Of a DNA stretch of 9,091 bases, positions 1 to 6,010 are shown piece after piece. Positions within the stretch are counted from its first letter, which is position 1; each line of letters opens with the position of its first letter. Under the pieces are notes generated by a model. It had not been told where the DNA came from. It was given only the letters and a program-made list of their open reading frames with translations, and ran no database searches. This DNA is from Nitrospira sp. (GTDB lineage Bacteria > Nitrospirota > Nitrospiria > Nitrospirales > Nitrospiraceae), in NCBI GenBank assembly GCA_025935475.1, contig JAICVE010000094.1, positions 1 to 9,091 on the forward strand, given 5' to 3'. The position numbers were made by a program, and so were the translations under genes.

Positions 1-399
1 ACGAGTCAGTTCGATGTCTTGGTCCGCGGCTTTCCCTGACCTCTCCCGAATGCGATCCACCATGTGCTCTTTCACGAAAATGCGGATTTGTTTGGCGAGA
101 TCCGTGCGGGCCGACAGTTCGGACACACGTTGGCAGACGATTGAGCCCTTCGTCAGATCGCCTTGACCGATGCCGATCACATACTGATCTGGAGAATAAC
201 CCTGGCCGTCGCGGGGAGAGCCGTCGCTTGGCGTCGTCAGTCCGCTACGATCATTCCGTTGTGTCAATTGTTCAAACGACTGCTCTGCATGGTTTCGAAC
301 GGCGTCCGGATCGGAGGCCAGGGTTGCGCCGACACCCCATGCCGGAGCGATGCCGACCGTCAGAACCACGAGTATCCGCTGCAAGCGGCTCACCACCAC
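1..399 (-). CDS. Exported LPP20-like protein, N-terminal part (3' end beyond window)
   Basis: The minus strand stays open for 133 codons from a GTG at 399 to the window edge, with no stop. The start is set by a GAGGA Shine-Dalgarno at 406-410, six bases upstream; in-frame GTGs at 396 and 393 are alternatives. The start lies directly after the TAA (400-402) of the preceding gene, so the two are probably translationally coupled. The N-terminus reads (M)VVSRLQRILVVLTVGIAPAW, a basic then hydrophobic signal peptide, so the product should be exported to the periplasm or outer membrane. After a polar linker comes YVIGIGQGDLTKG and then an Ala/Arg-containing helix (SELSARTDLAKQIRIFVKEH). This pattern, V-G-I-G-x-G followed by a helix of the A-x-x-x-L-A-x-x-I type, is what LPP20/FlgT-N-type domains show. 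Some LPP20 members are lipoproteins, but I see no lipobox here. The family call is by pattern only; the specific function is unknown. Confidence 0.7.
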   Translation of the reverse strand, partial: MVVSRLQRILVVLTVGIAPAWGVGATLASDPDAVRNHAEQSFEQLTQRNDRSGLTTPSDGSPRDGQGYSPDQYVIGIGQGDLTKGSIVCQRVSELSARTDLAKQIRIFVKEHMVDRIRERSGKAADQDIELTR

Positions 400-1674
400 T
401 TATCGTCCTCTCCCGCCCCCGTGACCGCCGCCTCGCCCACGTCCACCATAGCCGCCACGTCCGGCGCCGGACTGTCCTCCAGAGAAGCCGCGAGGCGCCA
501 GATGATGCGACCCACGCGGGAGGAACGATGGAAGATGCTGATGCATGGTCGGCGGAAGGCGGCCTGTGGCGGGCGACTGACCTCGTGGCGCGGTGTTGGC
601 GGGCGGTTGCAAAAATTGCTGCAGTGACCGGACGGAGCGCGAGCCGGGAGATGTCGATTGCGGTCCTGCGGAGGGAGCACTGGCAACTGGCGGCTGAAGA
701 AACTGCTGGAGTGACCGGACTGAACGAGCACCGGAGGTCGGGACGGTGGTACGCGCGTCCATAGGCTGATTGCCAAGGTGTACCGGCATGGTCGAGGTCG
801 TGTGCGAGATTTCGTTGAGTGTTAACGGCACCGGCCGCATGCCGGGCTGTCGGAGTGCCGAGTGTGTCACCGGCGGTGAAACCTGCGGTTGAGCAGGCGG
901 CCGCATGACGATAACTTGTTGTGCGACGTCCACATGAGGATTTGCGGGATACAGGCCTCGAGCGGCATTGAGCAGTCCATAAGAAGGTGGCAAGCCACCC
1001 CATGAAGCCGGATAGCCGTATGGCCCGACTATGACCCAATCGGTCCACGCTTGCGAGACCATGGCATTTGATTGAACGTGATTGAGGAGTTCCTGGCGCT
1101 GGAGGCTGGCCTGTTGCGCCTCCTCGGCCGTCGCAGCCGTCGTCAGGAATTGATTCGCTGCTTCGAGTTGTTTCTGGAGATCATCAATTTCGTTTTTGAG
1201 CGTGGCAAGTTGAGACCGGGCGCTCTCATTCTCACGAAAGGCCAAAATCGCCTGAGCGACCTCATCGGTGTCGATTTGCGACATGAGATCGACGGTGACA
1301 ACCACGCGGTCTCCGTCCAGCCAGAGGTTGGCTTGTTGATCAAGCACAAGAATCAAGCCGGCGGTGTAGGTTCTGATTTCATCTTTTGTGATGTCCGTGC
1401 CTTCTACGACGGTGACGCTTTCCAGATACATCGCCACCTGTTCCAGCGCATTGCGTTTCGCGGCCTCTGTTGCCAGGCGCATGGCGTCCTCCCGCGTGTC
1501 GCGGTCACCCATACGAAATTCGCCCTGGGACAACACGACGCGCACCTCCGCTGAAACGGGAGAGACTGGACACCACAAGAGAGAGAAGAACAGGCAGATT
1601 GGGAGCGAGGGCAGAACACGAGCAGGGTTCGGCGGCCCCAATACGGCAGTTGAACTGCACGGCCGGTCGGGCAT
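400..1674 (-). CDS. Exported LPP20/FlgT-N-like protein with coiled coil, duplicated motif and Gly/Arg-rich tail
   Basis: The product is 424 residues. ATG at 1674 is preferred over an in-frame TTG at 1689 because GAGGG (complement of 1683-1687) lies eight bases before the ATG. A long signal peptide has its hydrophobic core at about residues 22-38 and probable cleavage after VSA (residue 42). Residues 43-140 form a compact domain (EVRVVLSQGEFRMGDRD, then an Ala-rich helix AMRLATEAAKRNALEQVAMY, then WLDGDRVVVTVDL) resembling the LPP20/FlgT N-terminal fold. Residues 146-200 are a predicted coiled coil. Residues 210-395 are Pro/Ser/Gln-rich and carry the 13-residue motif RSVRSLQQFLQPP twice (317-329 and 346-358). 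The last 28 residues are almost only Gly and Arg, with RGG and GRG steps. It appears to be a periplasmic or surface protein with an oligomerising coil and a disordered tail. The next gene starts at the base after its stop and encodes a second LPP20-like protein, suggesting a partner. Family assignment is inference and the function is unknown. Confidence 0.75.
   Translation of the reverse strand: MPDRPCSSTAVLGPPNPARVLPSLPICLFFSLLWCPVSPVSAEVRVVLSQGEFRMGDRDTREDAMRLATEAAKRNALEQVAMYLESVTVVEGTDITKDEIRTYTAGLILVLDQQANLWLDGDRVVVTVDLMSQIDTDEVAQAILAFRENESARSQLATLKNEIDDLQKQLEAANQFLTTAATAEEAQQASLQRQELLNHVQSNAMVSQAWTDWVIVGPYGYPASWGGLPPSYGLLNAARGLYPANPHVDVAQQVIVMRPPAQPQVSPPVTHSALRQPGMRPVPLTLNEISHTTSTMPVHLGNQPMDARTTVPTSGARSVRSLQQFLQPPVASAPSAGPQSTSPGSRSVRSLQQFLQPPANTAPRGQSPATGRLPPTMHQHLPSFLPRGSHHLAPRGFSGGQSGAGRGGYGGRGRGGGHGGGRGR
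601..726 (-). repeat. In-gene duplicated 39-bp segment encoding RSVRSLQQFLQPP
   Basis: The two copies lie at 688-726 and 601-639, 87 bp apart and in frame. They encode the identical peptide RSVRSLQQFLQPP but differ at several third-codon positions, so the duplication is old and has been kept at the protein level. The intervening residues are Ala/Pro/Ser-rich linker. Confidence 0.8.
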
Positions 1675-1698
1675 GATCGTCACCCTCAAGGAAGACTC

Positions 1699-1776
1699 AG
1701 CCGCTCACATGCCGACGCTCAGCATAACACCCGCAGCGCCGTTTCGCTAGCAGCCTGAGGAGCGGTCTGAGCGGCT
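1699..1776. repeat. 9-bp perfect inverted repeat in the divergent intergenic region
   Basis: AGCCGCTCA at 1699-1707 is matched by its exact reverse complement TGAGCGGCT at 1768-1776, 60 bp apart. Both lie in the 171-bp gap between the minus-strand exported-protein operon and the plus-strand phosphodiesterase-like operon. The spacing suits two half-sites for one regulator or a DNA loop better than a terminator. One 9-bp match in 171 bp of GC-rich DNA could be chance. Confidence 0.35.
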
Positions 1777-1805
1777 TGCCTTAAAGAAAATTCGCATGCT
1801 AAGGT
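1776..1805 (+). promoter_or_regulatory. Weak candidate promoter for the phosphodiesterase-like operon
   Basis: TTGCCT at 1776-1781 could be a -35 element and TAAGGT at 1800-1805 a -10 element, 18 bp apart, with a TG at 1797-1798 giving an extended -10. The interval between them is the most A/T-rich stretch of the gap. The -10 matches the consensus at only three of six bases, so this is tentative. Confidence 0.25.
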
Positions 1806-1822
1806 ACTCATTCCCTTTTCAG

Positions 1823-1836
1823 CTCCACGTGTGGAG
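1823..1836 (+). promoter_or_regulatory. Small hairpin overlapping the Shine-Dalgarno of the phosphodiesterase-like gene
   Basis: CTCCAC at 1823-1828 and GTGGAG at 1831-1836 are perfect inverted arms. As RNA the likely fold is a five-base stem (CUCCA/UGGAG) with a CGUG loop. The 3' arm contains the GGAG that begins the GGAGAGG Shine-Dalgarno (1833-1839) for ATG 1846. Folding would partly hide the ribosome site; the same DNA could instead be an operator (it contains CACGTG). The role is inferred, the sequence symmetry is certain. Confidence 0.35.
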
Positions 1837-1845
1837 AGGCAAGAC

Positions 1846-2862
1846 ATGACGGCATCATCTCAACGTGTGTCTGCGATCACGATCGGCCTGTTTTTGGCGC
1901 TTGCTATCGGATCTTTCGCGGCCACCATCCGCCCGTCAACCCCGGCAGTGGACAACGGAACTCCAGCCAGTCCGCCGACCGAGCACGTGATCCTTTTCGT
2001 GTTGGAGGGATTCAGTCAAGAATCCCTCAAGGGTGCCACCATGCCGACCATGAGCAAGCTGATTAAGGACGGTTCCGTCACTTGGTCGGCCACCGGGGTC
2101 AAGCCGCCGCTTCGATTGCCGACGATGGCCTCCATCATTACCGGCGTGCCTGTCGAAAAACATGGGATTGATTGGAACAGTTTTGAATTCAGCCGCGGGT
2201 ACCCCCGATCGCCCAGCGTGTTCGATTATCTGGATCTGAGCGGAGGACGGGACAGCGCGATTTTTTTCATGGACGAGTCCCTCTATCAGCTCGCCAGACC
2301 CGAGCCATACACGGATTATCAGATGTGCGGGCCGTTGAAGCCGGAATGCAGTTCCGACCGGGTTGTCTCCTACATTCAACAATATTTCAAGAAGGCAACG
2401 AGCGGGCATGGGTATGGTCATGCCATTCTCTCACTGCCGCATTTCCTGGTCGTGCACCTTCCAGAAGCCGGCCGAATGGGTGTATCCCGTGGGTGGGGTT
2501 CCAAGGAGTATCGAGAGGCGTTGCGGACGGTCGACAGAGCGATAAATTCCGTGTTGGACATCTATAAAACCCAAGACCTCATGAAACGGACCACGGTGTT
2601 TGTGACGTCGCTAAGCGCGGAAGGAGTCGATGCCGGTCAGCAGCAGGCGGCGAATGGTACGCCGGTTGTACCCTGGATTGCGTCGGGCGTCGGCATCAAG
2701 CATGGGCACGCGATTCACCAGCCAGTTTCAATCATTGATACGGGCGCGACGGTGATGCGCACATTAGGCTTGCAGACGCACACGGAATGGGAGAGCCGCC
2801 CGGTTGAGGAAATTTTCCAGTACGCCTTTGTGGCGGCCGCCCCCAACTCGAACGTCCCGTAA
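1846..2862 (+). CDS. Secreted alkaline-phosphatase/phosphodiesterase-superfamily protein, probably catalytically altered
   Basis: The product is 338 residues. ATG 1846 is chosen over an in-frame GTG at 1831 because GGAGAGG (1833-1839) stands six bases before the ATG. A signal peptide occupies residues 1-26 (core ITIGLFLALAIGSFA). The fold signature is clear: HVILFVLEGFSQESL (residues 47-61), then LPTMASIITGVPVEKHGIDW (91-110), VVHLPEAGRMG (202-212), TTVFVTSLSAEG (249-260), and a sulfatase-type C-terminal part with GVGIKHG (281-287) and VSIIDTGATVMRTLGL (294-309). This order is that of type I phosphodiesterase/nucleotide pyrophosphatases and sulfatases. Several hallmark residues are missing: the first metal Asp reads Glu54, the nucleophile position aligns with Arg90, and the S-D-H-G metal motif reads S-L-S-A. 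It leads an operon with a small exported protein (8-bp gap) and HEAT1. It could be a pseudo-enzyme with a binding role or an enzyme with divergent chemistry; no substrate can be named. Confidence 0.8.
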   Translation: MTASSQRVSAITIGLFLALAIGSFAATIRPSTPAVDNGTPASPPTEHVILFVLEGFSQESLKGATMPTMSKLIKDGSVTWSATGVKPPLRLPTMASIITGVPVEKHGIDWNSFEFSRGYPRSPSVFDYLDLSGGRDSAIFFMDESLYQLARPEPYTDYQMCGPLKPECSSDRVVSYIQQYFKKATSGHGYGHAILSLPHFLVVHLPEAGRMGVSRGWGSKEYREALRTVDRAINSVLDIYKTQDLMKRTTVFVTSLSAEGVDAGQQQAANGTPVVPWIASGVGIKHGHAIHQPVSIIDTGATVMRTLGLQTHTEWESRPVEEIFQYAFVAAAPNSNVP

Positions 2863-2870
2863 GACAGGCG

Positions 2871-3308
2871 ATGAATCACGTCAACCAACTCGAGGTATGG
2901 CGCTGGGCAATGGCCGTCCTGTTCGCCGGAGTCGTCGGGCTTGAGTTGGTGGACGCCGCACCTCCTCCCAGCTATACAAAAGAGCATGCCATCATGATTG
3001 ATCCGACCGTGCTGGATCCTCCGTCATGGTGGTACGTTCCCGGGGTGACGCCTTCCATCTACAACTCGGATCCGGACTCGTTGGATGCATACAAGACGAC
3101 TGACAAACGAACGCTCGCCCTAAAGCCGGGAAAGTATAAATTCATCAGTTTTACCTTTGATTTTCCTTTCTCGGTGAATCTTGACGGCAAATTGGAGTTT
3201 GCCTCTTCGCTTGACCAATGTGTAGAAGGGCGCGGGACGCAGACGCTCATCGTACGGTGTAAGCGGACGTATCCTTATGGCGGACAGCCGGACTACACGT
3301 ATCAATAA
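2871..3308 (+). CDS. Small exported protein of unknown function
   Basis: The product is 145 residues and I recognise no family. It starts 8 bp after the phosphodiesterase-like gene, with only a weak purine tract (AGACAGG) upstream, so translational coupling is likely. Residues 1-29 look like a signal peptide (hydrophobic core AMAVLFAGVVGLELV, cleavage near VDA|AP). The mature part is about 115 residues, rich in Tyr, Pro and Asp at first (SWWYVPGVTP, residues 52-61), followed by alternating beta-type segments (KYKFISFTFDFPFSVNL, 88-104). It contains two cysteines, Cys117 and Cys130, that could pair in an oxidising compartment. The C-terminus is Tyr-rich (TYPYGG, DYTYQ). It lies between a secreted phosphatase-fold protein and HEAT1, 13 bp before HEAT1, and may be a small beta-sheet periplasmic partner of the former. 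That partnership is inference. Confidence 0.75.
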   Translation: MNHVNQLEVWRWAMAVLFAGVVGLELVDAAPPPSYTKEHAIMIDPTVLDPPSWWYVPGVTPSIYNSDPDSLDAYKTTDKRTLALKPGKYKFISFTFDFPFSVNLDGKLEFASSLDQCVEGRGTQTLIVRCKRTYPYGGQPDYTYQ

Positions 3309-3321
3309 TGAGGACAGTATT

Positions 3322-4680
3322 ATGACGCAGGCCTTAGAGGATCTGTTGGAAGCGCTCGAGGACATTGACGATGCCACGCGCGAAGACGCGGCAAAGGCGC
3401 TCGCCGCCATCGCGGATCCCCGGAGTCTCGACGCCTTGATCAGCGCCTGCGCAGACGAATACTGGTCCGTCCGCGCGCATGCAGGATCTGCGCTTGCCAA
3501 GCTCGGCGGCCCACAGGTCGTCGAAGCCCTGATCGGATTGTTCAACGACCCCATCATGGAGGTGCGTAATCAGGCGGTCGAGGCTGCCGCGAGTCTGGGG
3601 ACCGCCGCGCTGGACCGCATGATTACGGCGTTGAAGGATGAGCGGTGGCGGGTGCGGGAACACGCCGCCAAGACCTGCGGCGAAATCCGGGACCGCAAGG
3701 CCGTGGAGGCCTTGCTTGTGGCCTGCCGCGACCGGGACGGCGCGGTCAAAAGCGCCGCGGCTGAAGCGCTCGGCAAAATCGGTGATGCCAAGGCCGTGCC
3801 GGTCATGATCAAACTGTTCCGCGACACCTCCAAAATCGTCCGCGAAACGGCCGGCACGGCGCTCGTATACATCGGTGAGCCGTCGGTCGATCCCTTGATC
3901 GAATGCTTCAAGGATAAGGATTTTGTCGTACGCTGCCACGCTGCGCGGGCACTCGGCGGTATGACAACTGACTACCAGATCGGCAAAACCTGGGTGCGTG
4001 ACGCCAAGGTCGTCGACGCGCTGATTGCTGCCCTCAAAGATCCGGATCGTGCGGTTCGGGAAGATGCGACAATCGCCCTCGGCATGATCGGCGACCCGCG
4101 GGCCATCGACGCGTTGATCGAGGCCATGAAGGACGGGGCGGTGAAACGCCATGCCATCGCATCGCTCGGCATGATCGGAGACCCCAGGGCCTTAGGACCC
4201 GTCTTGAACGCGCTCAAGGGCAAGGGCATTAAGCAGGAAGGCACTCCGACGCCCGGCTGCATTGTGAGCGAAGATGCATTCATCAAGGAAGCCGCCGCTA
4301 CCGCCCTTGGTCAGTTCCGCGATCCGCGGGTAATCCCCGATCTGATCATGTTGCTGAAAGACGGCGTGCTGCGGGAGAAAGCGAGCGCGGCGCTGGCGGC
4401 GATCGGCGATACCGCGATCGAGCCGCTCATCGCATTTCTGTACGATCCGAAGGCTTCGGAGGTGTCTGCTGAAGGGGAGCGGGTGCTGTCCTACGCGTCG
4501 GTTCGTCTCAGCGCAAAGGACGCGCTGCGGCAACTCGTGCTGGAGACGCTCGAAAAGTTAGGCTGGACGTTGCCGCAGGAGGATCTTGCGGTGAATTCAA
4601 GCTCGGTGGATAATGCGCGCGTCGACAAGCCCTTGGGCGAAGCCGGACGTTTTGGCCCCTCAGGCGATCTCGCGAAATAG
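3322..4680 (+). CDS. HEAT-repeat protein (HEAT1), alpha-Rep/PBS-lyase HEAT type
   Basis: The product is 452 residues without signal peptide or membrane segment, so it is cytoplasmic. ATG 3322 is preferred: GAGGA at 3310-3314 stands seven bases upstream. An in-frame ATG at 3277 would overlap the preceding gene and lacks a ribosome site. Residues 3-415 are about 12 helix pairs of the HEAT type, e.g. AVEALLVACRDRDGAVKSAA (127-146) followed by ALGKIGDAKAV. Three breaks stand out: a linker at 214-228 (MTTDYQIGKTWVRDA), a loop at about 300-318 with Cys313, and a longer insert at 373-392. The C-terminus has a LEKLGW cap (410-415) and a polar tail to 452. The family forms curved protein-binding solenoids; PBS-lyase relatives act on chromophores, but nothing here points to bilins. 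It is last in the plus-strand operon, and its TAG abuts the stop of the convergent propeller gene. Binding partner unknown. Confidence 0.9.
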   Translation: MTQALEDLLEALEDIDDATREDAAKALAAIADPRSLDALISACADEYWSVRAHAGSALAKLGGPQVVEALIGLFNDPIMEVRNQAVEAAASLGTAALDRMITALKDERWRVREHAAKTCGEIRDRKAVEALLVACRDRDGAVKSAAAEALGKIGDAKAVPVMIKLFRDTSKIVRETAGTALVYIGEPSVDPLIECFKDKDFVVRCHAARALGGMTTDYQIGKTWVRDAKVVDALIAALKDPDRAVREDATIALGMIGDPRAIDALIEAMKDGAVKRHAIASLGMIGDPRALGPVLNALKGKGIKQEGTPTPGCIVSEDAFIKEAAATALGQFRDPRVIPDLIMLLKDGVLREKASAALAAIGDTAIEPLIAFLYDPKASEVSAEGERVLSYASVRLSAKDALRQLVLETLEKLGWTLPQEDLAVNSSSVDNARVDKPLGEAGRFGPSGDLAK

Positions 4681-5928
4681 TCACTTCCGTACGGCGATTC
4701 CGTGCGTGTCCGCGGTCTCTTTCCCATCCTTCATATTGGTGATCGGGGCCTGGCCCTTGTAATGTCCGACCTTGCCTCCTGCATCCACGTGGATAACACC
4801 GATACCAGGGACGGTTCCTTTGGCGTTGTTGACGCCTTTGTCATTGCCGGTTAAGGGCGTCGGCCCGCGCAGCCCCACGAAGACATACTGACCGTCCGGT
4901 GCGACGTCCATCAGGTCGGGCGCCGGATCAGTATTTTTGTCGGTGACCAGATCGACGGAGCTGACGCTGAGATTGCTCAACGTGTCGATGATTTCAATGT
5001 TGTTTCCGGCGCGATCAACGCTCCAGAGGTACCGTCCGACGACCCCCATGCCGTGTGAATCGGCAAATTGGTTGTCCCGTTGGGACAGCAGCTTTGCCGA
5101 GATGGACTTCGGTAGGCTGCTCAGGTCCATCGCATAGACGTCGTACGACAACGGCGCAATCGGCCAGCCACCTCCCGAATTGATGTACATGGTGCCGCCC
5201 GCCTCGATGCCGCCGCATCCCGCCGGATGGACCTGATTGTTGTCGAGTGTGGCGACCACCTTCATTGGCGAACTGGTCGCATCGGCGACAATGAGTCCCC
5301 CTCCCCGAACCGTGATCAGCGCATAGGTACTGGTTGATTCCGTAATCGGACAGATGGGAGCGTTATCCGGACGTTCGCCACTTTCCATGGCTCCCAGGTT
5401 TAGCACATCTTTTTCAGCGTCAAAGCTGAACTTATGTGCTCCGTAATCCGTCCAGATGCGGATGAGTTTTTTTTCTGCCGTGTTGGCCGCCAGCGCCATT
5501 TTCTCGTTCGGCGTCGGCCACGCGGCGTGAACGTTCTTTCCCATCAACAGGCAGGCGTCAGGTTTCTTGGTCGCGGCGTCGAGGAAGAGCACATGACCAC
5601 TGAGGAATGAGACAAGCGCATGATCCTGCTTGGCATTGAAAAACAGCATGTGAGGCCGACGAACGGGTTTCTTCGTGGCTTCCTCGCAGAATTTGCCGAG
5701 GTCCCCTGAGAAGTCGATGGTCTGAGCCGGCTTTGCGGATGCGGCATTGGCCGCGAGTTGCGCGCCGTCATAGATGTACAAGTAGCCGCCGCTCTCTTTT
5801 CCGGTGTCGGATTGGTCCGTCAGCCAAACTTCATAGGCGTCGCTACGCTGGATGTTTGCTGCCAGCAAAATGACGAACAGGACGAGAGCCTTCAGATACC
5901 ACTGCGCTGTCAAGTGTGAGCATGTCAT
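4681..5928 (-). CDS. Exported YncE-like beta-propeller protein
   Basis: The product is 415 residues. The start ATG at 5928 has GAGGAG (complement of 5936-5941) seven bases upstream. A signal peptide spans residues 1-31 (core LKALVLFVILLAANI, cleavage near SDA|YE), so the protein is periplasmic or secreted. The mature chain shows repeated propeller blades, e.g. GHVLFLDAATKKPDACLL (111-128), GGGLIVADATSSPMKVVATL (209-228) and AGNNIEIIDTLSNLSVSSVD (307-326), with inner strands of the type APDGQYVFVGL (343-353). This suits a seven-bladed YncE or amine-dehydrogenase-heavy-chain-like propeller. There is no CxxCH heme motif. Histidines recur at blade starts: PHM (92-94), VHAAW (133-137), VHPAG (233-237), SHGMG (291-295) and THGIA (408-412). 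Four cysteines (81, 126, 193, 238) remain after cleavage. It is transcribed alone, from the promoter at 5980-6008, between two HEAT gene clusters. It may bind a ligand or serve as an adaptor; catalysis cannot be inferred. Confidence 0.8.
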   Translation of the reverse strand: MTCSHLTAQWYLKALVLFVILLAANIQRSDAYEVWLTDQSDTGKESGGYLYIYDGAQLAANAASAKPAQTIDFSGDLGKFCEEATKKPVRRPHMLFFNAKQDHALVSFLSGHVLFLDAATKKPDACLLMGKNVHAAWPTPNEKMALAANTAEKKLIRIWTDYGAHKFSFDAEKDVLNLGAMESGERPDNAPICPITESTSTYALITVRGGGLIVADATSSPMKVVATLDNNQVHPAGCGGIEAGGTMYINSGGGWPIAPLSYDVYAMDLSSLPKSISAKLLSQRDNQFADSHGMGVVGRYLWSVDRAGNNIEIIDTLSNLSVSSVDLVTDKNTDPAPDLMDVAPDGQYVFVGLRGPTPLTGNDKGVNNAKGTVPGIGVIHVDAGGKVGHYKGQAPITNMKDGKETADTHGIAVRK

Positions 5929-5979
5929 CGGGGTCTCCTCTCGACGGGCCCAGTCAAAGGTAGCGAGCCGGGGGAACGC

Positions 5980-6008
5980 ATCGTAGCGACCGGTCTAGGA
6001 GGAGTCAA
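5980..6008 (-). promoter_or_regulatory. Sigma70-type promoter for the beta-propeller gene
   Basis: On the minus strand TTGACT (complement of 6003-6008) is separated by exactly 17 bp from TACGAT (complement of 5980-5985). That is five of six and four of six consensus matches at optimal spacing. Transcription would start near 5973, giving a 5' leader of about 45 bases before ATG 5928 and including its GAGGAG ribosome site. The element overlaps the strong plus-strand Shine-Dalgarno at 5997-6004. Confidence 0.5.
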
Positions 6009-6010
6009 TC

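Noticed and set aside
141..764. Plus-strand open frames at 141-764 and 163-627
   Set aside because: They are Arg-rich, featureless translations opposite the two minus-strand exported-protein genes, which have signal peptides and ribosome sites.
272..1048. Minus-strand open frame of 258 codons in another frame of the same strand
   Set aside because: It overlaps the LPP20-like genes on the same strand and its product is a low-complexity Arg/Ser-rich sequence without domains.
1675..1689. TTG start five codons upstream in the minus-strand exported protein
   Set aside because: Its codons overlap the GAGGG ribosome site that serves ATG 1674.
1831..1845. GTG start five codons upstream in the phosphodiesterase-like gene
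   Set aside because: Those bases contain the Shine-Dalgarno of ATG 1846.
3277..3321. Upstream in-frame ATG for HEAT1, 15 codons longer
   Set aside because: It has no Shine-Dalgarno and would overlap the preceding gene by 32 bp; ATG 3322 has GAGGA at good spacing.
3322..4680. Phycobilin lyase (CpcE/CpcF type) function for the HEAT proteins
   Set aside because: The similarity is only in the repeat module; no phycobiliprotein gene or other pigment gene is in the window.
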